From contig CACYYG010000001.1 in the NCBI GenBank assembly GCA_902778535.1, positions 62,001 through 126,000 of the forward strand: a stretch of DNA of 64,000 nucleotides, given 5' to 3'. The first letter of the stretch is position 1. Every line of letters starts with the position of its first letter. Both the position numbers and the translations under genes were made by a program. The notes beneath the pieces are model-generated. The model searched no databases. It saw nothing but the letters and a program-made list of their open reading frames with translations, and was not told where the DNA came from. The DNA is from an uncultured Prevotellaceae bacterium (GTDB lineage Bacteria; Bacteroidota; Bacteroidia; Bacteroidales; Bacteroidaceae). Of the stretch, positions 9,090 to 17,126 are shown in pieces.

Positions 9090-9922
9090 CAAGAAACCTT
9101 AGACACTTAGCCCTGCTGGCCATAGCCCTGCTGGTGCTTACCGCATTTACCGACCACAAGCCAACCACCATCTTCATCATCGGCGACTCAACGGCAGCCA
9201 ACAAAGACACCACAGGCGGCAAGCAGGAACGCGGCTGGGGAATGATGCTGCAAAGTCAGTTCGATGCCGACTACATACGCGTCGACAACCACGCCGTCAA
9301 CGGACGCTCGTCGAAAAGCTTCATCGACGAGGGCCACTGGGACAAGGTGCTCGAAAAGATGCAGCCCGGCGACTATGTCATCATACAGTTCGGCCACAAC
9401 GACGAGAAGCCCAAGGCCGACCGCCACACCGACCCCGGCTCCACCTTCGACTACAACCTGGCCCGCTTCGTTCGCGAGACACGCGAGCACGGCGGCATAC
9501 CCGTGCTGATGAGCTGCGTGGTCAGGAGGAATTTCTTCGTCGCTGCCCCCGACAACGACGACGACGAGCTGTTGCGTACCACCACTTTCAAGGACGGAGT
9601 GAAGATGATAGAGGGCGACACCCTCGTCGACACCCACGGTCTCTATGCCATAGCGCCGCGCGACGTGGCCCGTCGCATGAACTGCCACTTCGTCGATGCC
9701 AACCGCATTACCCACGACCTTGAGCAGGGTCTGGGACGTGAGGCCTCAAAGCAGCTGCACATGTGGTTCCTGCCCGGACAGGAGCCCTCGGTGCCCGAAG
9801 GCCGACAGGACAACACCCACTACAACGTCTATGGTGCACAACGCGTAGCTGCCCTGCTCGCCGATGCCCTTTGCCAAGAAATACCAGTGCTTGAGAAATA
9901 CCGTGTTTCTGAACTGCCATAA
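9086..9922 (+). CDS. Rhamnogalacturonan acetylesterase-like SGNH hydrolase (CE12-like)
   Basis: A secreted or membrane-anchored 278-residue GDSL/SGNH hydrolase. A hydrophobic N-terminus (LALLAIALLVLTAF) serves as signal. Block I is IIGDSTAANK with Ser35 as nucleophile, the Gly and Asn blocks are NHAVNGRSSKSF and QFGHNDEKP, and the Asp-His pair is DNTHYNVYG near the C-terminus. This set is characteristic of the rhamnogalacturonan acetylesterase group, which removes acetyl groups from pectin; other acetylated glycans, including xylan, are possible substrates. It starts inside the tamB stop codon (ATGA), so it is translationally coupled to tamB, an unusual partner. Confidence 0.85.
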   Translation: MTRNLRHLALLAIALLVLTAFTDHKPTTIFIIGDSTAANKDTTGGKQERGWGMMLQSQFDADYIRVDNHAVNGRSSKSFIDEGHWDKVLEKMQPGDYVIIQFGHNDEKPKADRHTDPGSTFDYNLARFVRETREHGGIPVLMSCVVRRNFFVAAPDNDDDELLRTTTFKDGVKMIEGDTLVDTHGLYAIAPRDVARRMNCHFVDANRITHDLEQGLGREASKQLHMWFLPGQEPSVPEGRQDNTHYNVYGAQRVAALLADALCQEIPVLEKYRVSELP

Positions 9923-9935
9923 ACAGGAATAATCA

Positions 9936-12107
9936 ATGGAACGGAACAACGAACTGCACACGGCGTGGGACTTCGTAGAGAATACGGGGCGCAGCATTTT
10001 CCTGACAGGTAAGGCAGGAACGGGCAAGACAACTTTCCTGAAGACAGTAGTGGAACGTTCACGCAAGCGTCCTATCGTGGTGGCGCCGACAGGTGTGGCG
10101 GCCATCAATGCCGGTGGCGTGACGATACACTCGTTCTTTCAGCTTCCTTTCTCGCCCTATGTGCCTGGAGCCAAGCTTGAGAGCAAGTTTGACTTCAGCC
10201 GCGAGAAGCGCAAAATCATTGCTTCCATCGACCTGCTGATCATCGACGAAATATCGATGGTGCGTGCCGACCTGCTCGACGCCATCGATGCCGTGCTGCG
10301 CCGTTTCCGCAACCACTACCAGCCGTTTGGAGGTGTGCAGCTGCTGATGATTGGCGACCTGGCGCAGCTGACACCTGTGGTGACGCCCGAAGACGAACAG
10401 GTGCTGAAATCTTACTATGACACTCCCTATTTTTTCGGTTCCAAGGCTTTGCAGCAGATGGAGTATGTGACCATTCAGCTGGAGCATGTCTACCGTCAAC
10501 AGGACACATCGTTCATTGAGATACTGAATGAGGTGCGCAACGGAAAACCTTCGCAAGAGGCATTGGAAAAGCTGAACAGCAGATGTCTTCCCAGTCTCCC
10601 CACGGGGCGTGGTTTGGAGGGAGCCGTGGGGGCTATCCGCCTGACCACGCACAACAACCTTGCCAACTTCTACAACGAGTCGGAGCTGCAGAAGCTGCCG
10701 GGCCGTACGTTCCAGTTCCATGCCAAGGTAAAGGGCACATTCCCTGACTATTCCTACCCGACGGCCGAGACGCTGGTGTTGAAACAAGGGGCACAGGTAA
10801 TGTTCGTCAAGAACGATCCGTCGGCTGAGCGCCGATACTACAACGGACGCATCGGACACGTAATGGAGATAAGCGAGAAACGGCTAACTGTATTCTGCGA
10901 AGGTGACAGCGAGGCCATTGAGGTGGAGCCGTTGGAGTGGGAGAACACCCGCTACACATTCAACGAAAAGACACGCGAGATAGAGGCCGAGGTGCAGGGC
11001 ACCTTTTCGCAACTTCCCCTGCGGCTGGCGTGGGCCATCACCATCCACAAGAGCCAGGGCCTCACCTTCGACCGCGCCATCATCGATGCCAACCAGTCGT
11101 TCGCACCAGGACAGGTGTATGTAGCCCTGAGCCGGTGCCGTACCCTCGAAGGACTGGTGCTCGCCACACCCCTGCAAGCCCGTGCTATCATCAACGACGA
11201 ACGCGTGGATTCGTATATTGCCCGGCAGGAGGACGAGGCACGGCAGAGCATCGAACAACTGCCCGTGCTGAAGCAGGAATACGAGCGTTACCTGCTGCTC
11301 CAGCTTTTCGACTTCCGACCGTTACTCTATCAACAGGAGACGATGGTGCGCATTTTCGCCGATTTCTTCTATCACAGCCATGCCTCACTGAAGCAGTTGC
11401 ACGACCAGGCGCTGATGGACATTCGCCAGAAAGTCATTGACGTGGCAGTAAAGTGGCAGCAGAAGATTCAGGCCATGACCATCGGTCAGCTGCACGACGA
11501 GGACTTTCTGGAGCGTGTCAAGCGCAGCGCTGAATATTTCGCCAGCACACTGAACGACATCCTGGCAAAGCCTCTAGAACTCTCTGCCAAGGTAGAGACC
11601 AACAACAAGCAGGCTGCCCGCCGCTTAGGCAACGCCCTGCCCGACGAAAGGCAGACATGGCTCTCGTGCCGCTACCTGCTGACAAAGATTTCGGAGCAGG
11701 GCTACACCGTCAGCAACTACCTGAAAGAGAAGCAGACGGCGATGCTTGACGCCATCGATGAAAAATCCATCAAGCCCAAGCGTCAGCCCAAGCCTAAAGC
11801 GAAGAAAGAAGAAAAGCCCAAGACCTGGGAAGTAAGCCTCAGCCTCTACCTTCAAGGCAAAAAGCCCGAGGACATTGCCCGTGAGCGCAGCCTCACCCTT
11901 GGCACCGTCTTTGGCCACTTAGCCCGCTACGTCAATAGCGGTCAGGTGGCGTTCGACTCCCTTGTACCGCCTGAGCACCAGCGCAACATCTCTGCCGTCA
12001 TCCAGCGGATAGGCACTGCCGACGGCACGACTGCCATCAAGAACCTCTGTCAGCCCGACGTGACCTACGACGAGATACGGCTGATGCTGGAACGGCAGAA
12101 GGACTAA
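9936..12107 (+). CDS. PIF1-like helicase with C-terminal helix-turn-helix region
   Basis: A 723-residue superfamily 1B helicase. Walker A is FLTGKAGTGKTTF near residue 25, Walker B is LLIIDEISMVRADLLD, and the late helicase motif is AITIHKSQGLTFDRAIID near residue 370, followed by YVALSRCRTLEGL. PIF1-type enzymes move 5' to 3' on DNA and resolve structured DNA. The last 90 residues (WEVSLSLYLQGKKPEDIARE) resemble the HTH_40 domain found at the end of Bacteroidota helicases, preceded by a Lys/Pro-rich linker. It starts 13 bases after the esterase gene and probably shares its transcript. Middle residues near 190 contain a mildly repetitive linker (SLPTGRGLEGAVG). Confidence 0.9.
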   Translation: MERNNELHTAWDFVENTGRSIFLTGKAGTGKTTFLKTVVERSRKRPIVVAPTGVAAINAGGVTIHSFFQLPFSPYVPGAKLESKFDFSREKRKIIASIDLLIIDEISMVRADLLDAIDAVLRRFRNHYQPFGGVQLLMIGDLAQLTPVVTPEDEQVLKSYYDTPYFFGSKALQQMEYVTIQLEHVYRQQDTSFIEILNEVRNGKPSQEALEKLNSRCLPSLPTGRGLEGAVGAIRLTTHNNLANFYNESELQKLPGRTFQFHAKVKGTFPDYSYPTAETLVLKQGAQVMFVKNDPSAERRYYNGRIGHVMEISEKRLTVFCEGDSEAIEVEPLEWENTRYTFNEKTREIEAEVQGTFSQLPLRLAWAITIHKSQGLTFDRAIIDANQSFAPGQVYVALSRCRTLEGLVLATPLQARAIINDERVDSYIARQEDEARQSIEQLPVLKQEYERYLLLQLFDFRPLLYQQETMVRIFADFFYHSHASLKQLHDQALMDIRQKVIDVAVKWQQKIQAMTIGQLHDEDFLERVKRSAEYFASTLNDILAKPLELSAKVETNNKQAARRLGNALPDERQTWLSCRYLLTKISEQGYTVSNYLKEKQTAMLDAIDEKSIKPKRQPKPKAKKEEKPKTWEVSLSLYLQGKKPEDIARERSLTLGTVFGHLARYVNSGQVAFDSLVPPEHQRNISAVIQRIGTADGTTAIKNLCQPDVTYDEIRLMLERQKD

Positions 12108-12129
12108 CCGAATAAAAAGAGAAGATTTT

Positions 12130-12159
12130 TTTGATTTTCAGAAAAAACGGCTACCTTTG
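12130..12159 (+). promoter_or_regulatory. Promoter of the Lrp/AsnC gene
   Basis: TTTG at 12130-12133, an 18-base spacer and TACCTTTG at 12152-12159, ending about 32 bases before the ATG at 12192. It fits the Bacteroidota consensus and supports the shorter start of the gene. Confidence 0.65.
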
Positions 12160-12191
12160 CAGCATATTTGCAGAAATATAAACTACATAAA

Positions 12192-12653
12192 ATGGAAAAA
12201 CTAGATGAAACAGACTGGCAGATACTGCGTACGCTTCAGCGGAACGCCAAGCTGACGACAAAGGAGCTGGCCGACGCTGTGCACCTGACACCCACGCCCG
12301 TCTTTGAACGGCAGAAGCGGCTGGAGCGGCAGGGCTATATCAAGAAATACGTGGCGGTGCTCAATGCTGAAAAGTGCGGGCAGGGGCTGCTGGTGTTCTG
12401 CAAGGTGAAACTGAAGCAAATCAACCACCAGATTGCCGACGCCTTCGTCAGACGCATACAGCGCATACCCGAGGTGACGGAGTGCTACAACACCTCGGGC
12501 GCCTACGACTACCTGCTGAAAGTGCGTGCACGCGACATGAAGCATTATCAGGAGTTTGTGCTCAACAAACTGGGAGAGACAGAAAGCCTTGCATCCATCG
12601 AGAGCACATTCGTAATGGACGAGGTCAAGCAGACCTATGGCCTGAACATCTGA
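12192..12653 (+). CDS. Lrp/AsnC family transcriptional regulator
   Basis: A 153-residue regulator. An N-terminal helix-turn-helix (MEKLDETDWQILRTLQRNAKL, then TTKELADAVHLTPTPVFERQKRLE) is followed by a RAM/ACT-like ligand-binding domain (VTECYNTSGAYDYLLKVRA). Lrp/AsnC proteins form octamers and respond to amino acids. The ATG at 12192 is preferred to one at 12168 because it lies after the promoter and gives the standard family start. The vor operon and met genes in this window are conceivable targets, but no binding site can be assigned. Confidence 0.9.
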   Translation: MEKLDETDWQILRTLQRNAKLTTKELADAVHLTPTPVFERQKRLERQGYIKKYVAVLNAEKCGQGLLVFCKVKLKQINHQIADAFVRRIQRIPEVTECYNTSGAYDYLLKVRARDMKHYQEFVLNKLGETESLASIESTFVMDEVKQTYGLNI

Positions 12654-12863
12654 GTAAAATGTAAAGAAAATTTATTCCGATTTCTTTACAAAAAAAATTC
12701 GTGAAATAGAATCGGGAAGACTGGGTTTTGCCGCCGGTCGGCCATCAGATGAGCATGAGTGAAGTTCAAAAAATGCACAGTTATATATGTTTTGTGCAGC
12801 TTTTCAGCCTCTGAAAGGGCTAATATTTACTCCAGAACGGCTTACTTTTGCTTAAAAAGATGG

Positions 12864-12902
12864 TCCGCGTGAAAAAAAGGCATTGACTTTTTTTCACGCG
12901 GA
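12864..12902. repeat. TCCGCGTG hairpin repeat, copy 1
   Basis: A perfect 16-bp stem, TCCGCGTGAAAAAAAG paired with CTTTTTTTCACGCGGA, around a 7-base loop (GCATTGA). AAAAAGATGG on the left and ATACCTTTTT on the right extend the symmetry imperfectly. The copy at 34055-34093 is the same element in the opposite orientation: its loop is the reverse complement. The long A/T runs inside the stem could also work as a bidirectional terminator. Confidence 0.85.
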
Positions 12903-13164
12903 TATACCTTTTTGAAAACGAGGATGCTCCCGACAAACAGGAATATGAGCTAAGCTTCTGCCTGTCAACAAGATAGCCAACCCCTCTCATTTTCGCGTTT
13001 TTTCCGGCAAATTGTTCTGTCTTCAATTCTGAGCCATTCTCAGCCTCGTTCAGCCCTGTTTTTTCGTATGTTTTGTAAAAATACTTTACCGCTCACCCCG
13101 TCCCCCTGCTTGGCTGAACGGGATTGTTTTTTGAAGATTCTGTCCTTCCTCTCCGTCTAATGTT

Positions 13165-13201
13165 GGAAAAAAAGCACCTGCACGACAGGGCCGTGCAGGT
13201 G
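13165..13201 (-). terminator. Rho-independent terminator of xylBA
   Basis: A perfect 10-bp stem (CACCTGCACG at 13175-13184 with CGTGCAGGTG at 13192-13201) and a 7-base loop, followed on the minus strand by a run of seven T. It begins about 26 bases after the xylA stop codon. Confidence 0.88.
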
Positions 13202-13227
13202 TTTGAATGAATGAAACAGTCGTTGGC

Positions 13228-14547
13228 TTACCTGGCATAGAGGGCGACGATGGTCTCGTACTTCTCCTGCTTGCCTGAGGTCTGCTTGGGCTCCTCCACC
13301 TTCTTGCCGTAGTCGTAGACTTGCTCGAGGGTGAGCTTGCCGTCCTCGAAGTCCTTGCCGATGCCGGCGTCGAAGCTGGCATAGCGCTCTTTCTTCATCT
13401 TGGGTAGCTCGCTGTTCTCCAGAATGTCGGCAGCGTTGAGCAGTGCGCGGGCCATAGCGTCCATGCCGCTGATGTGAGCGATGAAGAGATCCTCGAGGTC
13501 GGTCGAGTTACGACGAATCTTGGCGTCGAAGTTGGTGCCGCCGTTGCCGAGGCCGCCGTTGCGGATGATCTCCATCATGGCCTGAGTCAGCTCGAAGTTG
13601 TCGATGGGGAACTGGTCGGTGTCCCAGCCGTTCTGAGCGTCGCCGCGGTTGGCATCGATGCTGCCCAGCATGCCTGCGTCGACAGCACAAGCCAGCTCGT
13701 GCTCGAAGGTGTGGCCAGCCAGAGTAGCGTGATTCACCTCGATGTTCACCTTGAAGTCCTTATCCAGGTTGTGGGCCTTCAGAAAGCCGATGACCGTCTC
13801 GGTGTCGACGTCATACTGATGCTTGGAGGGCTCCATGGGCTTGGGCTCGATGAGGAAAGTGCCCTTGAATCCCTTGGCACGGGCATAGTCGCGAGCCATA
13901 GTCAGCATGGTTGCCATGTGCTCCTTCTCACGCTTCTGGTCGGTGTTGAGCAGGCTCATGTAGCCCTCGCGTCCGCCCCAGAACACATAGTTGGTGCCGC
14001 CGAGCTTGATGGTAGCATCGATGGCGTTCTTGATCTGCACGATGGCACGGGCCACGACGTCGAAGTCGGGGTTGGTGCTGGCGCCGTTGGCATAGCGCTT
14101 GTTGCCGAACACGTTGGCGGTGCCCCAGAGCAGCTTGATGTTGGGGAACTGCTTCATCTTCTCCTGGGCATAGTCGGTGATAGCCTTCATGCGCTCCTCA
14201 TACTCGGCGATGGTGGCGCCCTCTTCAACGAGGTCTACATCGTGGAAGCAGAAATACTCGATGCCCAGCTTGTCCATGATTTCGAAGCCGGCGTCCATCT
14301 TATCCTTGGCGCGCTGCACAGCATCGGCAGCCTTGTCCCACTCGTAGCTGCGGGTCTGTCCGCCAAACTGGTCAGCAGAGGCGCCACCCAGTGTGTGCCA
14401 CCATGCCATAGCGAACTTCAGCCAGTCCTTCATCTTCTTTCCCATCACTACGCGCTCAGGCTCATAGTAGTGGAAAGCCATCACGTTCTTACTGTCTTTT
14501 CCCTCGAAGGGAATCTTGCCTGTAAAGGCGAAATACTCTTTTGCCAT
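13228..14547 (-). CDS. xylA: Xylose isomerase
   Basis: A 439-residue cytoplasmic TIM-barrel enzyme that converts D-xylose to D-xylulose with two divalent metal ions. The length and start (MAKEYFAFTGKIPFEGKDSK) are typical of group II xylose isomerases of Bacteroidota. Visible active-site segments are FCFHDVDLVEEG (His102, Asp105), FLIEPKPMEPSKHQYD with the metal-binding Glu, VNIEVNHATLAGH, and the DANRGDAQNGWDTDQFP loop. It lies 25 bases after xylB in an operon and is closed by a strong terminator. The product feeds XylB directly. Confidence 0.97.
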   Translation of the reverse strand: MAKEYFAFTGKIPFEGKDSKNVMAFHYYEPERVVMGKKMKDWLKFAMAWWHTLGGASADQFGGQTRSYEWDKAADAVQRAKDKMDAGFEIMDKLGIEYFCFHDVDLVEEGATIAEYEERMKAITDYAQEKMKQFPNIKLLWGTANVFGNKRYANGASTNPDFDVVARAIVQIKNAIDATIKLGGTNYVFWGGREGYMSLLNTDQKREKEHMATMLTMARDYARAKGFKGTFLIEPKPMEPSKHQYDVDTETVIGFLKAHNLDKDFKVNIEVNHATLAGHTFEHELACAVDAGMLGSIDANRGDAQNGWDTDQFPIDNFELTQAMMEIIRNGGLGNGGTNFDAKIRRNSTDLEDLFIAHISGMDAMARALLNAADILENSELPKMKKERYASFDAGIGKDFEDGKLTLEQVYDYGKKVEEPKQTSGKQEKYETIVALYAR

Positions 14548-14571
14548 TGTTGTTTTTATTATAATTAAGAT

Positions 14572-16062
14572 TTAGATAAGGCTGTTCAAGGCGTCCTTCC
14601 AGCGGGCATACGCAGCCTGATATTCGCTTCTGTCACTGTCGGAAGGCTCGATGACCTGCAGTTTCTCGAGTGTGGCAAAGGCCTCGTTGTGGTCCTTGTA
14701 GATACCAGCGCCGATGCCTGCGCCCTTGGCAGCACCCACGGAGCCGTCGGTCTCGTAGAGCTCGATGGTAGCACCGCTGACACCGGCCAGCGTGTTGCGG
14801 AAGAGGGGCGAAAGGAACATATTGGCACGGCCGGCGTGAATCTTCTTGATGTCCATGCCCATCTGCTGCATAATCTCCATGCCATAGCAGAACGAGAAGA
14901 CGATGCCTTCCTGGGCGGCACGCACTAAGTGGGCACGAGAGTGCTTGTTGAAGTTGACACCATGAATGGAGCAGCCCAGCTCCTTGTTCTGCAATACGCG
15001 CTCGGCACCATTGCCGAAGGGCATGATGCAGACGCCATCGCTACCGATGGGAGCCTGTGCGGCCAGGTCGTTCATCTCGGCATAGCCCATGTCGAAGGTG
15101 ACATTGCGATGCATCCAGGCGTTGAGGATGCCCGTGCCGTTGATGCAGAGGAGTACGCCAAGACGGGTGTTCCCGGCAGCGTGGTTGACGTGTGCAAAAG
15201 TGTTCACACGGCTCTTCGGGTCGTAGTTCACCTCGCCCAGCACACCATAGACCACACCACTGGTGCCTGCCGTAGCAGCAATCTCGCCTGGCTCAAACAC
15301 ATTCAGCGAGAGGGCATTGTTGGGCTGGTCGCCACCACGGTAGGTGATGGGGGTGCCGGCCTTCAGACCCAGCTCCTGCGCAGCGGCCTCGCAGACGACA
15401 CTCTGCTCTGAGAAAGTGGGAACGATCTCGGGGATGAAGTCGGCAGGTATGCCATAGTAGTCGAGCAGGAACTGTGCGACGCGGTTCTCCCTGAAGTCCC
15501 AGAACATGCCCTCGGAGAGGCCGCTCACGGTGGTGTTGGCCACGCCACTGAGGCGCATGGCGATGTAGTCGCCTGGCAGCATCACCTTATAGATATTATT
15601 ATAAATGTCGGGCTCGTTTTCCTTCACCCATGCCAGTTTGGCTGCAGTGAAGTTGCCCGGCGAGTTCAACAGATGGCTGAGGCACTGGTCGGCTCCCAAG
15701 TCATTAAAAGCGCGCTCACCGTATGGAACGGCACGTGAATCACACCAGATGATGGCAGGACGCAAAGGCTTAAGTTCCTTATTCACACACACCAGACCAT
15801 GCATCTGATAGCTGATGCCGATGGCCGCAATTTCCTCGGCCTTCACATGGGCCTCGGCCATAATCTTCTGCAACGCCTGCTTGGCATACTGCCACCATGA
15901 GTCGGGCTCTTGCTCAGCCCACCCGGCCTTTACGGCCTTGATAGGCGCCTCCTTCTCAGGGAAAAAAGCTGACGAAACACACTTGCCGCTATCGGCGTTG
16001 ACTAATGATGCCTTGACAGAAGAGCTGCCGACATCAAAACCTAACAAAAATCTGACTGCCAT
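14572..16062 (-). CDS. xylB: Xylulokinase
   Basis: A FGGY-family kinase of about 496 residues that phosphorylates D-xylulose to xylulose 5-phosphate for the pentose phosphate pathway. The N-terminal ATPase motif is FLLGFDVGSSSVKAS; substrate residues are in GISYQMHGLVCV and the catalytic Asp lies in YRGGDQPNNA. The ATG at 16062 (MAVRFLLGFDVG) fits the family better than a TTG three codons upstream. It is the first gene of the xylBA operon, with its own promoter in the 100-base gap after the zinc-ribbon gene. Confidence 0.95.
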   Translation of the reverse strand: MAVRFLLGFDVGSSSVKASLVNADSGKCVSSAFFPEKEAPIKAVKAGWAEQEPDSWWQYAKQALQKIMAEAHVKAEEIAAIGISYQMHGLVCVNKELKPLRPAIIWCDSRAVPYGERAFNDLGADQCLSHLLNSPGNFTAAKLAWVKENEPDIYNNIYKVMLPGDYIAMRLSGVANTTVSGLSEGMFWDFRENRVAQFLLDYYGIPADFIPEIVPTFSEQSVVCEAAAQELGLKAGTPITYRGGDQPNNALSLNVFEPGEIAATAGTSGVVYGVLGEVNYDPKSRVNTFAHVNHAAGNTRLGVLLCINGTGILNAWMHRNVTFDMGYAEMNDLAAQAPIGSDGVCIMPFGNGAERVLQNKELGCSIHGVNFNKHSRAHLVRAAQEGIVFSFCYGMEIMQQMGMDIKKIHAGRANMFLSPLFRNTLAGVSGATIELYETDGSVGAAKGAGIGAGIYKDHNEAFATLEKLQVIEPSDSDRSEYQAAYARWKDALNSLI

Positions 16063-16098
16063 ATATCTCAAAAATTAATCAATCAATGATTCAATGTG

Positions 16099-16129
16099 CA
16101 AATTTCTCCATTTTTTTTGTATTATGCAA
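16099..16129 (-). promoter_or_regulatory. Promoter of xylBA with small inverted repeat downstream
   Basis: On the minus strand TTG (16127-16129), a 20-base spacer and GAAATTTG (16099-16106) resemble the Bacteroidota promoter with one change in the -7 box. Just downstream, 16082-16092 carries AATCA-A-TGATT, a small inverted repeat within a run of AATCAATC words, which could be an operator. No xylose regulator gene is visible nearby. Confidence 0.5.
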
Positions 16130-16163
16130 GAAAAACGCAAAAAAAAGTTTTTTCTTTTTCCCT

Positions 16164-17126
16164 TCAGATATTTTCCGCTCCACAGTTAGGACACAGCCCT
16201 TTGCTGCGAAGAGGCTGGCCGCAGTTGCCACAGACGTAGCGTGCACGGTTGTAGCGGAAGTAGCGCCAGAGGGCAAAGACGACATAGGCGAGGAACAGCG
16301 GATAGCCCACATAGTAGAGGGTGAGCACGCTGAACGCCACATAGTCAACGGAGCAGACTGCTGCAAGCCCGAACAGATAGAGAACCGTCTCACCAGCCTG
16401 TAGCCGGTGACTGATGTCGCTGACTGCTGCAATTGCAACGATAGCCGCAGTCCACACCAGCGCAACGAAGATGCCCAGATGCACAGGCAGCGAGAAGGGG
16501 TTGAGCGAAGGGTGGTAATAATAATGTCGCCACGACTCGGGGTCGAAGAGCTGGATGCTGCTGTAAACCACTGCCGACAATGACACGAGCAGGGCAAGCA
16601 GCGTGGGATAGAAGGAGTTGACGTCGCGGAAGTGTACTATACGTGCGTGACGTTTGTAGAGACGGCTGACGACCAGCAGTGCGATGCACACCACGACGAT
16701 GCCCAGCATGATGAGCAGGTGGGTGTCGGAAAAGAAGTCGATAAAGCGCGAGATGAGGTTGTCGGGCGCCACGGCGGTGAGCAGGTAGGTTTCGTGTGCC
16801 CAGCCTATGGTCTCCTCGTCGCGTGCCACCTGCACCCACACCGAGTCGACAGTGTCGGCAGGCAGCATCATGATGTCGGCCACGACCAGGCGGTCGCCCT
16901 TGTAGACACTCAGAGAGTCCAGCAGTTCATTGTTTATCAGCCTGAGACTGTCGGCCACGACAATGAAATTATAGTTCTGCGAATAGTGATGGGTGGTGTA
17001 GAAGGAGATGGAGTCCATCTGCTCCTCCGTAGGCACGAAGGCGTCGGGCGTAGGCGACTCGGCACGGTAGCAGCTCTGCAACAGCATTGCCACGCATAAT
17101 ACAATAAACAGTCTACTTTTCAGCAT
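16164..17126 (-). CDS. Membrane lipoprotein with C-terminal zinc ribbon
   Basis: About 320 residues from the ATG at 17126. The start has a lipoprotein signal (FIVLCVAMLLQSC), then a periplasmic region with an SH3-like stretch (WVQVARDEETIGWAHETYLL), several predicted membrane helices (HLLIMLGIVVVCIALLVV and three or more later), and a C-terminal zinc ribbon (CGNCGQPLRSKGLCPNCG). Function is unknown. The start overlaps the end of the U32 gene by 14 bases, which points to translational coupling. Confidence 0.7.
   Translation of the reverse strand: MLKSRLFIVLCVAMLLQSCYRAESPTPDAFVPTEEQMDSISFYTTHHYSQNYNFIVVADSLRLINNELLDSLSVYKGDRLVVADIMMLPADTVDSVWVQVARDEETIGWAHETYLLTAVAPDNLISRFIDFFSDTHLLIMLGIVVVCIALLVVSRLYKRHARIVHFRDVNSFYPTLLALLVSLSAVVYSSIQLFDPESWRHYYYHPSLNPFSLPVHLGIFVALVWTAAIVAIAAVSDISHRLQAGETVLYLFGLAAVCSVDYVAFSVLTLYYVGYPLFLAYVVFALWRYFRYNRARYVCGNCGQPLRSKGLCPNCGAENI

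Larger units (their letters stand above)
12654..13227. other. Gene-free stretch with long hairpin repeat and terminator
   Basis: About 570 bases between the convergent lrp and xylA genes. It holds a 16-bp-stem hairpin repeat (12864-12902) and the xylA terminator (13165-13201), both listed separately. No open frame here has family features or a plausible start context; the rest is AT-rich and unassigned. Confidence 0.65.

Noticed and set aside
9936-12107. Classing the PIF1-like helicase as part of a defence system
   Set aside because: It lies in an ordinary host operon after an esterase and no nuclease, toxin or other defence gene is nearby.
13474-14568. A 364-codon open frame opposite xylA
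   Set aside because: It mirrors the conserved xylose isomerase gene and its translation has no family features; it arises from codon bias of the real gene.
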